Origin: Oegoconia quadripuncta
Taxonomy: Eukaryota > Arthropoda > Insecta > Lepidoptera > Autostichidae
Reading direction: 5' to 3'
Length of the DNA stretch: 64,000 bases
NCBI GenBank assembly: GCA_949316235.1
Contig: OX438745.1
Span: forward strand, 3,415,001 to 3,479,000
Position 1 is the first letter of the stretch. Every line of letters starts with the position of its first letter. A program made the position numbers and the translations under genes. This document shows, one piece after another, positions 54,041-64,000 of this stretch. The notes beneath the pieces were generated by a model. It saw only the letters and a list, made by a program, of their open reading frames with translations. It was not told where the DNA came from and ran no database searches.

Positions 54041-54640
54041 TTAAGGAATTTCTCGATGACAAATGATGAAACTGTTGCATAATTTTACTTGTAGTAGGTA
54101 TAAACTAAGCAAAAAAGCGTCTAAGATGGTCGATCTAGATCTTTTTAAGTCTAGTGTTATGTCAGCGAGGCGTCAATTCAATCAACAATTCTTTGATGGC
54201 TTAATTTAATTTATAAATATTTTTTTTTTTTGGCGATGATTGAATCTGGTATTTGTACCACGGGGGCAAAAAATGTGAGAGTGTGATAACTGATAATGGA
54301 TGTTATTGAATTTTATAATGTATTTCTATTTGTGAGGACCTGTAATTGGCTCTCTGTTTCATATAATAGTTTTTATTAGTGTTATTGCAGCTGTTGGTTT
54401 TCCGAATAAATAAAAATAAAATAAAATTCGTAGTGTTAATAGATAATATTTTACGCCTGAAAAGTCATATTTATTTATCTACATAGAATCAACAGCATTA
54501 TTGCAGAATAGTACATTATGATACAAGTGTGCTATGGTGATCATTACATACGAGGCGATATTGTGCGCGCGAGCTGCAAGCGAGCGCGCAATAAGATAGC
54601 CGAGTAGGTAATGATCAGGCACACGCGTTTCATACGACGT

Positions 54641-55532
54641 TTTTCAACACACTTGAGAGGAAGAAAACAAAACTCATGTAGCTGTTAACACAATTTTAAT
54701 TATTAAAACAATTAGGAAAAGTACAATTTTCAAAACGGTAATTAACAGTTTTTGTTGGTATTTGAACCGTGTTATGGTAGGTATTGGTATTATTACTTAT
54801 TTCAGTATCTTGGGTGAAAGTTGGCGATGAACTAATATTTTCGGAGAAAGAGTGTGCGTCCTTGCTGCTTTTCCATTGTACAAAAGTTTCATATGCCGCT
54901 AAGTACTTCTCACTTGATTTTGATGGTAAAAGGCTATCCACTCGCATTTCTTGCCTCGTTAAGTATATCCGGCGGCGTCAAATTTTGGTTAGGTTCATTT
55001 TCTTCACTTCAAGTAAACATTTTCGATAATATTCTAGCTCAAAGTAACTAAAACTTTGTCGTAACCAACAAATATTTACGAAAAACGTTGCATTTTTTTT
55101 CTTGGCGCGCGATATCTATGCGCGCGCATGGAAAATGGCGCGAACTACATCGACCAACCAGCCAATATTAAAAGTGAAAAAGTAGTAGTTTGTTTTTGTA
55201 ACTTATTTAAGTGAATTAAGGCTAGGTATATCAGTAAATTTCAATATTCATTTAACATCACAATTTAGAAAACTCATTTTCTGTTTCCTTCATTATGTAG
55301 AATACATTTTGCCACATGAAAACCGAAAAAAAAAAAATTAATACCCGACTAAATACGACAGGCTTTGTCTTCATACACCTAACTTGCAATGAGAGACATG
55401 TTTAACTTAGTCAGGTTGTTATTATAGCACTTGTGCTGTAATATAATGAAAAAGCACGCGTGTTTAATATCATAGATTATGAGCCTAAAGGCGGTGTAAT
55501 AAGAACAACCTTACGAGCAAGTGTGTTGAAAA
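54641..55532. mobile_element. candidate element with CAACACACTT inverted ends
   Basis: TTTTTCAACACACTTG at 54641 and CAAGTGTGTTGAAAA near 55517-55531 are inverted. It contains a minus-strand frame with a possible recombinase start (54696-54947) and GC-rich GCGCGC patches. No clear target duplication. Confidence 0.35.
54696..54947 (-). pseudogene. possible tyrosine-recombinase N-terminal fragment
   Basis: MRVDSLLPSKSSEKYLAAYE and TFVQWKSSKDAHSFSEN resemble the start of the SAM-like core-binding domain found in Crypton/DIRS-type and zinc-finger-MYM-like recombinases. After SEN the sequence departs from that pattern. No catalytic domain seen. Confidence 0.35.
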
Positions 55533-55838
55533 TTATATTATACCAAACTTATGCCAATTAGTGATTCTCATTATGTTACCGACAGTGGGTTATCGTTATA
55601 ATTGAGTGGGTAACGTTTTAATTATATTACAAGAAAATTGGTACCTTTACATTATTGTTATTATATAGATATCAATAAAACAATCCTCAGTAATATACGA
55701 GTCGTTATTATTATAAGAGTAGACTTTTTGTAATCTGTATGAGCGCAGACGTACCTATATGGGAAACTGGCCCTTGCGAGCCTCGCCGTAGCGTTCTACT
55801 CGCCGTTCGGAACATAATTCTAAGTTAGAATTGCACAA
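55533..55838. other. no feature recognised
   Basis: AT-rich spacer. Confidence 0.35.
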
Positions 55839-56078
55839 GGGGGAATTTGAATTCGTGTAATTCCCCTTATCTGGTGACGCCACTCTTGATTAGGAGCCAT
55901 TTTCCTCAAAGAACCATAGTCGAATTCGATCAAAATATTTTCGATTATCCATACAAAGTAAACTATTCTGAAACCACCTTTAGTATGGAAGTCTAACAAT
56001 TTTCGGCTGGTGACTCCACTGTTGATTACGAACAACTTACACGAAAACAGGAATTACACGAATTAAATTTCACCCTGT
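55839..56078. mobile_element. MITE family I
   Basis: GGGGGAATTTGAATTCGTGT and AATTAAATTTCACCCTGTAT, interior as at 14688-15080 but shorter. Confidence 0.7.
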
Positions 56079-56354
56079 ATACGCTATATCTAAAAAAAAT
56101 ATTTGAATCCTGAATCGCAATCTATAAGTTATAAGTGCCGCAACTAAAATGGGATAAGTTCGAGATAAATAGTTTAATGTAACGTTTTTGATAGCTGCGA
56201 GATTAGATACGTCGAGTGAAATATCCGCTGAAAGGTGAAATCTCGTGTACACTTCACACAACTGACACAGCTAAGATATTTTATTCTAATTTTTAGGCTT
56301 ACCAACAATTATTACATGTGACAATAGCATTAATATTATTTAATAATAGGCATT

Positions 56355-56750
56355 AACACAAAGGGATAGGGAAATGTTAGAGGCATTCGAGATGTGGTGC
56401 TGGAGACGAATGGAGGGAATAAGCTGGACCAAGAAGAGAACATATGAAGAGGTATTAGTGATGGTAAAGGAGAAGAGATGTCTGTTAGCCACAGTTGAGA
56501 GCCGAAGAGGAAAGATGATGGGTCACTTGATACGACACGATATTTTTTTGAAGAACATAATTGAGGGAAAGATTGAAGGAAAGAGAGGAAGGGGAAGACC
56601 TAGGCGTAATTACTTTGACCAAGTGAAAGAAAAAGTGAATGTCGTGTCGTACCAAGAGGTTAAAACGAGGGCGGAAAGTAGAGAGACATGGTCGTTACTC
56701 CACCGACAAGAGCATAGCTCTAAATTGAAAAAGCTATAGACCATTAAAGT
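56355..56750 (+). pseudogene. LINE RT C-terminal fragment, one open frame
   Basis: MLEAFEMWCWRRMEGISWTK, MMGHLIRHD, KRGRGRPRRNYFDQVKEKVN and LLHRQEHS. 121 codons open from 56374. EMWCWRRM...ISWT is the region after the RT palm in insect RTE-like elements. Truncated at 5', no RT palm. Confidence 0.8.
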
Positions 56751-57224
56751 GTAATAACGTGAAGCCTATACAGCTGGTGTCCCTAGATAAAAATAATTTC
56801 CATTTAACATTCATTACGCCAGCGACTTATCTGCCTGTCCCCTCTTATCTGTACATCTGACCATATTTCCAAATATTACAAACCACACAGTGTATATCTT
56901 TGTACTAGATTCATACATCTGTGTACATAAAATATTTCCAAACGTTCTGGTTGATTTTTTTGTAGGTATGTATAATTTACCGATGGCAAGGGACCCAAGT
57001 TTGATATTTGAAGAGAGAAAAATTCCTATGTAGAAAACACCCGATCATTCAAATACACCAAAAGACTGTGATAAAACCTAAATATACAAAGGCTTAATTA
57101 ATTTCCATCAAATGGCTTGTGTTCTTTTATATTCAATATAAAAAAAACGCATTCAAAACAGCCCACTCCCACACACACACACACACAACACCGTCAAATA
57201 TTTAACACCTGTCGTTTTTTCGAC
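56751..57224. other. no feature; CA repeat at 57172-57187
   Basis: ACACACACACACACAC run; otherwise unassigned. Confidence 0.45.
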
Positions 57225-57650
57225 GGTTTCCCCTGAGAAGAACAAGCAAGAAACTCGATGGGTTTCTCTTTTAAAAACAAATAAATATTTAGGACACTTA
57301 CACCAATCATCTAGTCCCAAACTAAGCAAAGCAATGGATTCTAGATAACGTATAAACATACATAATTATTTATATAAACACCCATGACTCGGGAACATTA
57401 TAAATGTTCGTACCTATGCATCACACAAACATTTACCCCTCGCGGAATTCGAACCCGCAACAGTTGGTTTCGCTGACAGGGTCACTATCCACTACACCAA
57501 TCGGTCGGTTTGCATTTCAAAAAGGCACAGTAATTTTCATTACAAATTGTGAAATAGCTGGCATGCGAACTAGTCACACATAATATCATAATTATGTAGT
57601 CTGATATTTTATAACACGCTTTCTAAGTTTCTGTTTTATAGTAGGTATCT
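57225..57650 (-). mobile_element. LINE family F split by SINE B
   Basis: F pieces at 57225-57278 (CCCCTGAGAAGAACAAGCAA) and 57509-57650 (GTGAAATAGCTGGCATGCGA) surround the SINE. Confidence 0.7.
57279..57508 (-). mobile_element. SINE family B nested in LINE F
   Basis: AAATAAATATTTAGGACACT tail, TTCGAACCCGCAACAGTTGG and CACCAATCGGTCGG head at the right. Confidence 0.85.
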
Positions 57651-57681
57651 TTAAATACACTCTTCAAATGTTTTGTTGTCA

Positions 57682-57933
57682 CAAATGTGTTAGGGTTTCC
57701 GGGTCAGTACGCTTCCATCTTCAACCTCATCTTCACTTAACATCAGGTGTAATTGAGGTCATGTACGAACCCGTCGTGCATAAAAAAAAACTCTCAATAA
57801 TATATTATATTCAAGAGCAGGGTGAATAGGCATCTACTGAGATCGAGTGCTTCATCTTCGGCCACATCATCACTTCCCATCAGGTGAGATTGTGGTTAAA
57901 CGCGTATCCAGTTAACCATAAAAAAAAAAAAAT
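57682..57933 (+). mobile_element. SINE family A 3' end plus a second related end
   Basis: 57682-57790: GTGTTAGGGTTTCCGGGTCA to an A run. 57832-57933: ATCTACTGAGATCGAGTGCT, CATCAGGTGAGATTGTGG and a second A run. Confidence 0.7.
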
Positions 57934-58046
57934 TGATACTGTTCAAATTCAGATTAGACGGAAGAAATAGAATAATCTCAAGAATATCTCTAAGTTTTTC
58001 TCAGTCTTGGCATAGTTTTATTAGTAAGTACGAGCCTTCTCTAATG

Positions 58047-58735
58047 TCTTAGATAGATAGATAGATAAAGCGTTTATTTGCAATACAGAAACATACAAAA
58101 ATATTCGACGCAACAATAATTCTGCTTGGTGTTATTCTTACACAATGTATAATAAAAATAAAAACTAAAATTAAATACAACTGTTACAACTTAAAATAGA
58201 GTTGTATGTGTATCTGTACCACAAATGGGCCATCGCTCAGTGTGGATCCTCACCTATAGCGGTAAGACACTGATTTTTCAGCTAGTGCCCTACGAGAGAA
58301 AGCGAGGGTAGGGTAACTAGTGTAAAAATTTTCAATAACAACCATAAGTGTGTATTCCATAAAGATCATGTTGTACGGTGGTGTATAGTAATTGTATGGA
58401 TCATAATGATAGGTACTCGTTTAAAATAATAATTGTCAAAAGTGGACTTAACATAATTAACTAAATACCTACAACACGAACGAGTCAATTTGTCTGTGAG
58501 CAGCTACCGCTAAGCTACTCGAAATGTTGCAAATGCTTTCGGAATATTCTTCTTTTGTATTTCTAGCAGATGTGCTTTAATTCGCTTCTTGAAAGAAAAC
58601 TTAGATGTCAGAAGTCGTAATGGTGGAGGGATGTTGTTCCAACATTTCGTCGCCTGGTAGCGGAAACTGCCCGTGAACGCTACAGTTCTATGTATGTGAC
58701 CGTCCAGAGGAATCCGACCCGAGTCTTGTTACACT
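58047..58735 (-). mobile_element. LINE 3' part with TAGA tail
   Basis: TAGATAGATAGATA tail at 58050-58065. The minus strand encodes FRYQATKCWNNIPPPLRLLT, SKFSFKKRIKAHLLEIQKKN, the end of an RT ORF, then a 3' UTR. Confidence 0.75.
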
Positions 58736-58789
58736 TATATACTGCTTATATTTATATTTATGTGTGTGTTGAAAATAAATGGTATTATT

Positions 58790-58870
58790 AATGGTATTAA
58801 ATTTACAGAAAAGAAGATTTTGTATCTATATTATCAACAGGACCCTTATTGAGAAAACGTATACATAGCA
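58790..58870. mobile_element. LINE family F fragment
   Basis: GAAGATTTTGTATC and TCAACAGGACCCTTATTGAG as at 32620-32660. Confidence 0.5.
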
Positions 58871-59038
58871 TAGCCCTTCGAATAAATTAGTGACTTTGCG
58901 TAAAACATTAGTGACATTTCGTCATAGAATATTATAGCTTATTGACCAATATATTACAATTAATAATACCACTTGTGCTATAAAAGACATATTAACCAAT
59001 GAATTCATGAACTTGTTTAATTTGAAGTGGTGACACTA

Positions 59039-59357
59039 AGGCCCGTATTAATAAACCAATCTCAATACAAGTCTTGAGGCTGTATCACCCGAGATGCGTC
59101 TTAAGAAATTGACGCTATCTCAAGCTCCGTGCTAATTTATAAACCAATCTTGAGGTCTACTCAACTGAGATCACTTCTCAAGTATTCCCCTCAGAGGCGA
59201 ATGAATGATAGTCTCGAGTTTGAGAGAATGAAAGAGAGTAGGTACTGCTTGAGTATGCACGTGCGTTTCAGGTCTCAAGTAAGATTTATTAATCAACAAG
59301 TTTACTTGAGACCGGTCACAAATCTATTCTCAATCTTGAGTTTATTAATACGGGCCT
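59039..59357. mobile_element. MITE with AGGCCCGTATTAATAAAC ends, 319 bp
   Basis: Both ends share AGGCCCGTATTAATAAAC in inverted orientation, with repeated CTCAAG/CTTGAG words inside. Truncated copy at 50195-50272. Confidence 0.8.
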
Positions 59358-59384
59358 GAATATCAACCTACCCACATTACAGTG

Positions 59385-59560
59385 GGCTAAACTCTGTGGG
59401 CCAATGACACCCTGTTGTGCTTTATTAATGAGGTATTCGGCGATCGTCGAGCTGGCGTCTACCTTGGCCAACGCATTATTGCCATTCAACGAGGTAATGC
59501 TGCCAGCATTCGTACCCTCCCGCATGACAGCGATCTTGAACACGTTTCCTGCTGTATACC
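59385..59560 (+). mobile_element. LINE RT fragment (QR.A.Q.GNAAS type)
   Basis: Plus strand: GARLGQRIIAIQRGNAASIR then TLPHDSDLE. Same element type as 21780-21860. Confidence 0.55.
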
Positions 59561-59660
59561 TACGTGTTTTGAGATCGTTTGAGTTGATTGGTATTCTCTT
59601 ATTCTAGTTTTGTATTATTGATATATTCTGAATTTAGGTGTATACCTCGTATACCTCGGT

Positions 59661-59729
59661 GGACTCTTTCAAAAACAGACTGGACAAATATTTACAAAAA
59701 TTATTAGACAGAGCAGAAGTGCAGTGACA
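59661..59729 (+). mobile_element. LINE ORF2 C-terminal tip
   Basis: DSFKNRLDKYLQKLLDRAEV and a stop. Confidence 0.65.
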
Positions 59730-59876
59730 TTGGTGTCGATTCGGATGTACGTACACTAACTAAACTAAAACCAGTTTTGGAGTGGTGCTGTCGCATCATA
59801 CTGTTCCAGGGAGAAAGAGACAGTACTACTCTAAAACTGGTTTTAGTTTAGTTGGTGCACATCCGAATCGACACCA
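59730..59876. mobile_element. palindromic MITE family E
   Basis: TGGTGTCGATTCGGATGTAC and CATCCGAATCGACACCA, AAACCAGTTTT arms, loop GGGAGAAAGAGACAGTAC. Confidence 0.82.
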
Positions 59877-59879
59877 TTG

Positions 59880-60150
59880 TTGACGACCTATTTGGTGTAG
59901 AGATTAAAAACTCTGACTGGAATACCAAAAGGTCGCGGGTTCGAATCCCGCTAGTGGCATATGTTTGTATGATGAATACAGACAGTTCCGGAGTTATGGA
60001 TATTTTACATTTATATATGTATTTATTTACAAAAAAATGTATTTGTATAGTTTATCAACCATCTAGTATCTACAAGCCTACATCTATATACAAGCCTAGT
60101 TGATTAGTGTGGAACTAGATGGCGCTGTGTTTTTTTTATTTTATTATTTA
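59880..60150 (+). mobile_element. SINE family C, full length
   Basis: TGACGACCTATTTGGTGTAG, GGTCGCGGGTTCGAATCCCG, body to TGGAACTAGATGGCGCTGTG. Confidence 0.86.
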
Positions 60151-61018
60151 TTTATTGTATTATTGTTAATAATAATACAGGGAGAATTATTCAAGTGGGT
60201 GTGCATTGACAAATCCTAAACTATGAGGAATAGCGAAAAGTACTCAAATGAGTCTGCGATTTTGATGAAAACTAAATCTGCATCATTGAATTTTAGAAAA
60301 ATCAATATTGCTATGGCTATCAAATTCTACTGGCGGATACGAATCAGTTGATTTTGAAAAAAAAAACACACACACACACACACAATGTATTATTATTACA
60401 CCATTTGATGGTGAAATTAAACTACACATGCCAATATCTTCTATTTCACTTACCTAATATAGGTACCCCATTTTTTTCCTCGCGGTAAAAAAAATCACCG
60501 GTATAATTATGATAGACTACTTAACTGTTAGATAACAATATTCACAGAATAGAGATTTCTGTCGTCAGAAAACCACAACGACATGCTTCTGAAGCATAAT
60601 ATGCTGTAACAAACGAATTTTCCACACTACAAAATAAGTATTCTAGTACGTAAGTATATCACATTGTCTCATTCGATGCGTTCTGTTGGATATGCATTAA
60701 AACGGAATAATTTGAATAACTTAACAACGTTTAATGTAAAACAAGGATCTCATTAACCTTTAGGTATTGTAAACGTCTCAGTGTCAGAGGAGTAACTACC
60801 TAACATTTGCTTATTGGGTTGTATGTGTGACTTTGTTTATCGGAGCGCACGAACTCAAAAAATGTAGCGTTAATGCACCGAGTCACGACTGTGTTTCAAA
60901 ATGTAGACCGTATTTATAGGTTTTCTAGTTCGAGAAGCTATTAGAGGGGTCGATAAGATGCCTTCTACATAATTTCTGCCTCAAAGATTACAAAAAGCAC
61001 TCACGTTATCGTTCCTCC
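60151..61018. other. no gene; CA repeat and a MITE G end
   Basis: CACACACACACACACACA at 60367-60384. 60410-60507 has AAACTACACATGCCAATATC and TTCACTTACCTAATATAGG, the right end of MITE G. Confidence 0.5.
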
Positions 61019-61341
61019 TTAAATGAAATAGAAGGTATTGGCTTAGGCAGTTTCATTTTTTCTTCAAAACCATCGTCGGCGCACGCGCGTGCCGTAGATT
61101 GATATGCTACTGGCGGGAATCGTGGGGTTCCTATCATGCGTTTATGTGGAATTCTTATTTTCTCCAAGTTTCTATTGTTAATTTAATTTAAAGATGTAAT
61201 TACCTGGAATAGGCTACAAACGCGACCGTCAAATGACACAACGCTTTACTCGAAAAATTGTTTTGAAAAAAAAAAAAAACTACCTATGCCATACCTATTT
61301 CACTTGCCTAATATGTCCTATTTTTTTCTTTACGGTAAGAA
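61019..61341. mobile_element. MITE family G, best preserved copy
   Basis: TTAAATGAAATAGAAGGTAT at the left and AAACTACCTATGCCATACCT with TTTTCTTTACGGTAA at the right; GGCTACAAACGCGACCGTCA inside. Confidence 0.7.
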
Positions 61342-61345
61342 ATGG

Positions 61346-61460
61346 GTAATCGAAATATTTTTGATCAAATTCGGCTGTGGTTCCTAGTAGAAAGTTGTTC
61401 ATAATCAGAAGTGGAGTCAGCACTAAACTGGAAATTCAAGAATTAAATTTCACCCTGTAT
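61346..61460. mobile_element. MITE family I, one end
   Basis: ATCGAAATATTTTTGATCAA and AATTAAATTTCACCCTGTAT. Confidence 0.6.
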
Positions 61461-61557
61461 ACATCACTGTATCAAATGCCACGTTTAACCAACGGAGAGA
61501 TTAATTTCAGGGTGATTTATTAGACAAGAAATTTACTAACAACTAATAGTAACTATA

Positions 61558-61831
61558 AGAGTAATAAATAAATAAATGTCTTTGCACAAACACACAGCTC
61601 CATCTAGGTCCACAGTAAACATGTAGGCTTGTGTTATGGATACTAGATGGTTGATAAACTACATAAATACATTTTTTTTTGTAAATAAATACATATATAA
61701 ATGAGAAACATCCATAACTCGGGAACACATGTCTGTATTCATCATACAAACATATGCCCCTAGCGGGATTCGAACCCGCGACCATCTGGTGTAGTAGCAG
61801 AGTTTCTAACCACTACACCAAACTGGTCGTC
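61558..61831 (-). mobile_element. SINE family C, full length
   Basis: TAATAAATAAATAAATGTCT tail at the left; GCGGGATTCGAACCCGCGAC and CACTACACCAAACTGGTCGT head at the right. Confidence 0.87.
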
Positions 61832-61954
61832 AAATAATAGTACTAGAAATACTACTATACTTTTACTAGAAATAGTAGACCAACTGTTAAGATTAACTAA
61901 TTAACATTTATACTAAAACATAATTTGTATGTATTAAAATGTTAATGTAATTAA

Positions 61955-62118
61955 TAAGCACTACCTTCATAAATCCTGCGGGGACTACTCACTGTATAGG
62001 GATAATAAATATCCAGGGTATGTTCTACCTATATACCAAAGTTCATCCAAATCCGTTCACCAGTTTCGTCGTGATTGAGCAACAAACAAATTAACATCCA
62101 AACTTTCGCATTTATAAC
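61955..62118 (-). mobile_element. Helitron-like element, fragment
   Basis: CCATTCACCAGTTTCGTCG-type block TTCACCAGTTTCGTCGTGAT, then TTGAGCAACAAACAAATTAA and TTTCGCATTTATAACATT, the reverse of 29640-29700. Confidence 0.55.
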
Positions 62119-62146
62119 ATTTCTAAGAAGTTAGATTAGGTGCAAC

Positions 62147-62591
62147 TAGGGTTGCCAGATGGTATCCAAAAGGAGGACATGTCCTCCTTTTCCATGATTT
62201 GTCCTCCCGTCCTCCCTTACCTACTGTTTGTCCTCCTTTGTGCTAAACGCTAAACATCGTTCAACATTTCGTGTCGTGGAAAGAGTTTTTTCACTGATCA
62301 ATACTCAGTGGAACAAAGAGAGGAACAGATTAAGTGTGCCGTCAGTGAAATCCATAATTCTTACTCAATGCAACTGCAAAAACATGACATGTGAAGATTT
62401 TCATGATTATTTGTTAAAAAATCAAGAACTTCTCGCAAAAATTGGCAGTTCAGCTAAATATGAATAAAATAAAGTAATATACCTACTATTAAAAAATCGT
62501 ATAATTGTTAAATGTCCTCCTTTTTTTACAGAAAATTATCCTTTTTTGACCAACATGCCCTCCTTTTTCAAGTTCTCATCTGGCAACCCTA
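62147..62591 (+). mobile_element. hAT deletion derivative, 445 bp, with 8-bp target duplication
   Basis: Termini TAGGGTTGCCAGATG and CATCTGGCAACCCTA, flanked by GGTGCAAC on both sides (62139-62146 and 62592-62599). The subterminal regions are rich in TCCTCC/GGAGGA. It retains only a transposase tail. Confidence 0.87.
62236..62467 (+). pseudogene. hAT transposase C-terminal dimerisation fragment
   Basis: Reads FRVVERVFSLINTQWNKERN, then RLSVPSVKSIILTQCN and CEDFHDYLLKNQELLAKI to a stop. ERVFS...W...RNRL is the hallmark of the hAT C-terminal dimerisation region. About 75 codons remain of a protein normally over 500. Confidence 0.8.
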
Positions 62592-62829
62592 GGTGCAACC
62601 TACTTATTCAGTTACATTCTGTTGAAATTTTACTCGGTATCTAAATATGAATGTAGATTAGAATGACAAAAAGCAAATTTTCGGACATCTTAATACAAAC
62701 ATTGTGATAAACAAGATAAACAATAACATGTTTTTATATCACTGTATGTGTCACGCAACTACTCGTATTCGCGAAAAGATAGGTATTACAAGTTTGTCTG
62801 TCTGTGGTTCTTCGGTTGTATTTTTTTCT

Positions 62830-63205
62830 TGAACCGAACGGTATTTTACGGGACGACGGGAAGAGACCGCGGACCAAGGAATATTATTTACTGACCGGAC
62901 GGAATGACTTAGTGTGGGATGACACTTGTGTCGACATTCTCGCCCCGTCTCACCTCCAAGGAACCTCAAGGAGGCCAGGTGCACGCCCGAGAAGAAAAAA
63001 TTAAAATTAATATTTTTTATATTTGCCTTCGGAGTCGAAACTTTAGGTCCTTGGGGGCCGGGCCCTCTTAAATTTTTCTTTAATAATTCAAAGCGCTTAG
63101 TCGATGTCACTAGTAACCCGAGAGCTGGTTGTTTCCTCGGTCAACGCTAAAGTATCTACATCCAGCAAGGAAACGCTGTCAGCGTTTTGGGTACCTTGCC
63201 ACGCG
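62830..63205 (+). mobile_element. LINE C-terminal fragment (ETLGPW type)
   Basis: Plus strand, shifting frames: DDGKRPRTKEYYLL, LVWDDTCVDILAPSHLQGTS, VETLGPWGPGPLKFFFNNS and GNAVSVLGTLPRG. Same type as 21440-21880. Confidence 0.75.
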
Positions 63206-63284
63206 GCCCCAATTTTTTTTTTTTTATTTTTTTTTATGCACAACCTCAATCACACCTGATGTTAAGTGAAGTGAAGATGACCTG
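63206..63284 (-). mobile_element. SINE family A 3' tip
   Basis: T-rich tail, ATGCACAACCTCAATCACAC and CTGATGTTAAGTGAAG. Confidence 0.65.
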
Positions 63285-63350
63285 TCAGATATCCTGGTGT
63301 GACCAGTCATTAGATCTATAGTGGCATTTTTATACGAGTGAGTGTTTCTC
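63285..63350 (+). mobile_element. diverged fragment of the 5S-derived SINE
   Basis: TGGTGTGACCAGTCATTAG, TAGTGGCATTTTTATACGA and GTGTTTCTCATACGA parallel the region after box C in the 2929-3130 copy. The 5S part itself is degraded. Confidence 0.45.
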
Positions 63351-63360
63351 ATACGATTGA

Positions 63361-63520
63361 GCGTCGTTGGCTCAGCGGTTAAGACGCGGTCTCCCAATCT
63401 GGGAGATCCGGGTTCGCGTCCCAGGCAAGCTATGAACCAATGAGTTTTTTTTTTTATTTAATTTACTTACTTATAACATCGTGAGGAAACCTGCATGCCT
63501 GAGAAATAAAAAATCATGTG
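63361..63520 (+). mobile_element. tRNA-headed SINE
   Basis: GCGTCGTTGGCTCAGCGGTT (box A), GATCCGGGTTCGCGTCCCAG (box B), then the lepidopteran-type body ACATCGTGAGGAAACCTGCA. Not a tRNA gene: the 3' half does not fold as an acceptor stem with the start. Confidence 0.7.
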
Positions 63521-63539
63521 TCCTCAATATTTTTAATTT

Positions 63540-63710
63540 AATATAATTATAAAACATAATGTCACGACCTTTATCCCAAATGAGGAGGTCAGAGATATGC
63601 TTGCTTGATTGATAATCCTTGAAATAATATCCAAGGTTCACCTTTCGTTTACAGAAATGCACACGTGACAGGAGGTGAGGTGAACCCGTGAATAGACGTG
63701 GGCCAAAGCG
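63540..63710. mobile_element. RTE-like LINE 3' region
   Basis: CATAATGTCACGACCTTTAT, GGTCAGAGATATGC and AGAAATGCACACGTGACAGG recur at 22315, 18400 and 53990. Confidence 0.5.
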
Positions 63711-64000
63711 CATCAGAGAGGCCTTTTTAAGTTTCTTCTTACAATAGGTACCTGTTATTTCCAAGTTACCCAAATTAAATATTATGTACACATATTACAA
63801 ATGTCGTATGATAACGTTTTTAATGAGAAATACATTTCTCCTATCTTATCTTATTTCAGAGAATACAAAATGAAACCCAAAATATAGTCATAATAATGAT
63901 TTATAATTACGCGGAAAACATTAAGTCATATTTTTATTTTATAACTTATGTAGGCATCTAATGGAATATTGTGTAGGCACCGAATGGAATCTTGTGTAGG
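63711..64000. other. no feature recognised
   Basis: Window edge. GTAGGCA(C/T)C...ATGGAAT.TTGTGTAGG occurs twice at the very end, possibly the start of a tandem repeat. Confidence 0.35.

Noticed and set aside
59316..59543. 75-codon minus frame (MFKIAVMREG...)
   Set aside because: Antisense of a plus-strand LINE fragment with QRIIAIQRGNAAS.

Overview
This is an insect nuclear window, almost certainly from a moth or butterfly. It is AT-rich, has spliceosomal introns with GT/AG borders, and is packed with repeats of the kinds common in Lepidoptera: tRNA-headed SINEs, CR1/RTE-like LINE 3' ends with short tandem tails, mariner and hAT MITEs, and a Helitron-like element. No prokaryotic gene, CRISPR array or genuine tRNA or rRNA gene is visible. 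The lepidopteran assignment rests on recognising repeat families and should be checked by search.

Two host genes stand out. The first is a six-exon, minus-strand MFS sugar transporter (Tret1-like, 501 codons) running from 28383 to 13815. Every exon border keeps frame, and its introns hold many LINE and SINE fragments plus a perfect 62-bp palindrome. The second is an intronless 292-codon serine protease homolog at 36892-37770 (+) in which all three catalytic triad residues are lost. A third, uncertain gene is an intact 126-codon coiled-coil ORF at 10925-11305 (+).

Layout: 1-10 kb is intergenic with LINE/SINE/MITE insertions, including a 5S rRNA-like SINE at about 2.95 kb and nested insertions at 5.7-8.1 kb. 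10.3-11.7 kb holds a mariner MITE and the coiled-coil ORF. 11.7-28.4 kb is the transporter and its probable 3' UTR. 28.4-36.9 kb is repeats, including a 48-bp satellite of about 25 units at 33478-34668. 36.9-38.3 kb is the protease homolog followed by a 24-bp minisatellite. 38.4-42.8 kb is SINEs, a reverse-transcriptase fragment and palindromic MITEs. 42843-47824 is a 4,982-bp hAT-like element sitting in a SINE and bounded by an exact 8-bp duplication. 48-64 kb is more SINEs, a mariner-like element with a transposase remnant, an LTR-element primer-binding site, a small hAT deletion derivative, and LINE remnants.

The most unusual content is the 4,982-bp element. Between and within the arms of an internal inverted repeat it carries a broken gene whose pieces match a ubiquitin-specific protease (USP/peptidase C19): a catalytic-Cys block, cysteine pairs, and a GHY...W..YD block. 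No transposase is visible. A mariner-like element has inserted into one arm, and the other arm preserves the empty site. The relative order is therefore SINE first, then the hAT-like element; the mariner inserted after the palindrome formed.
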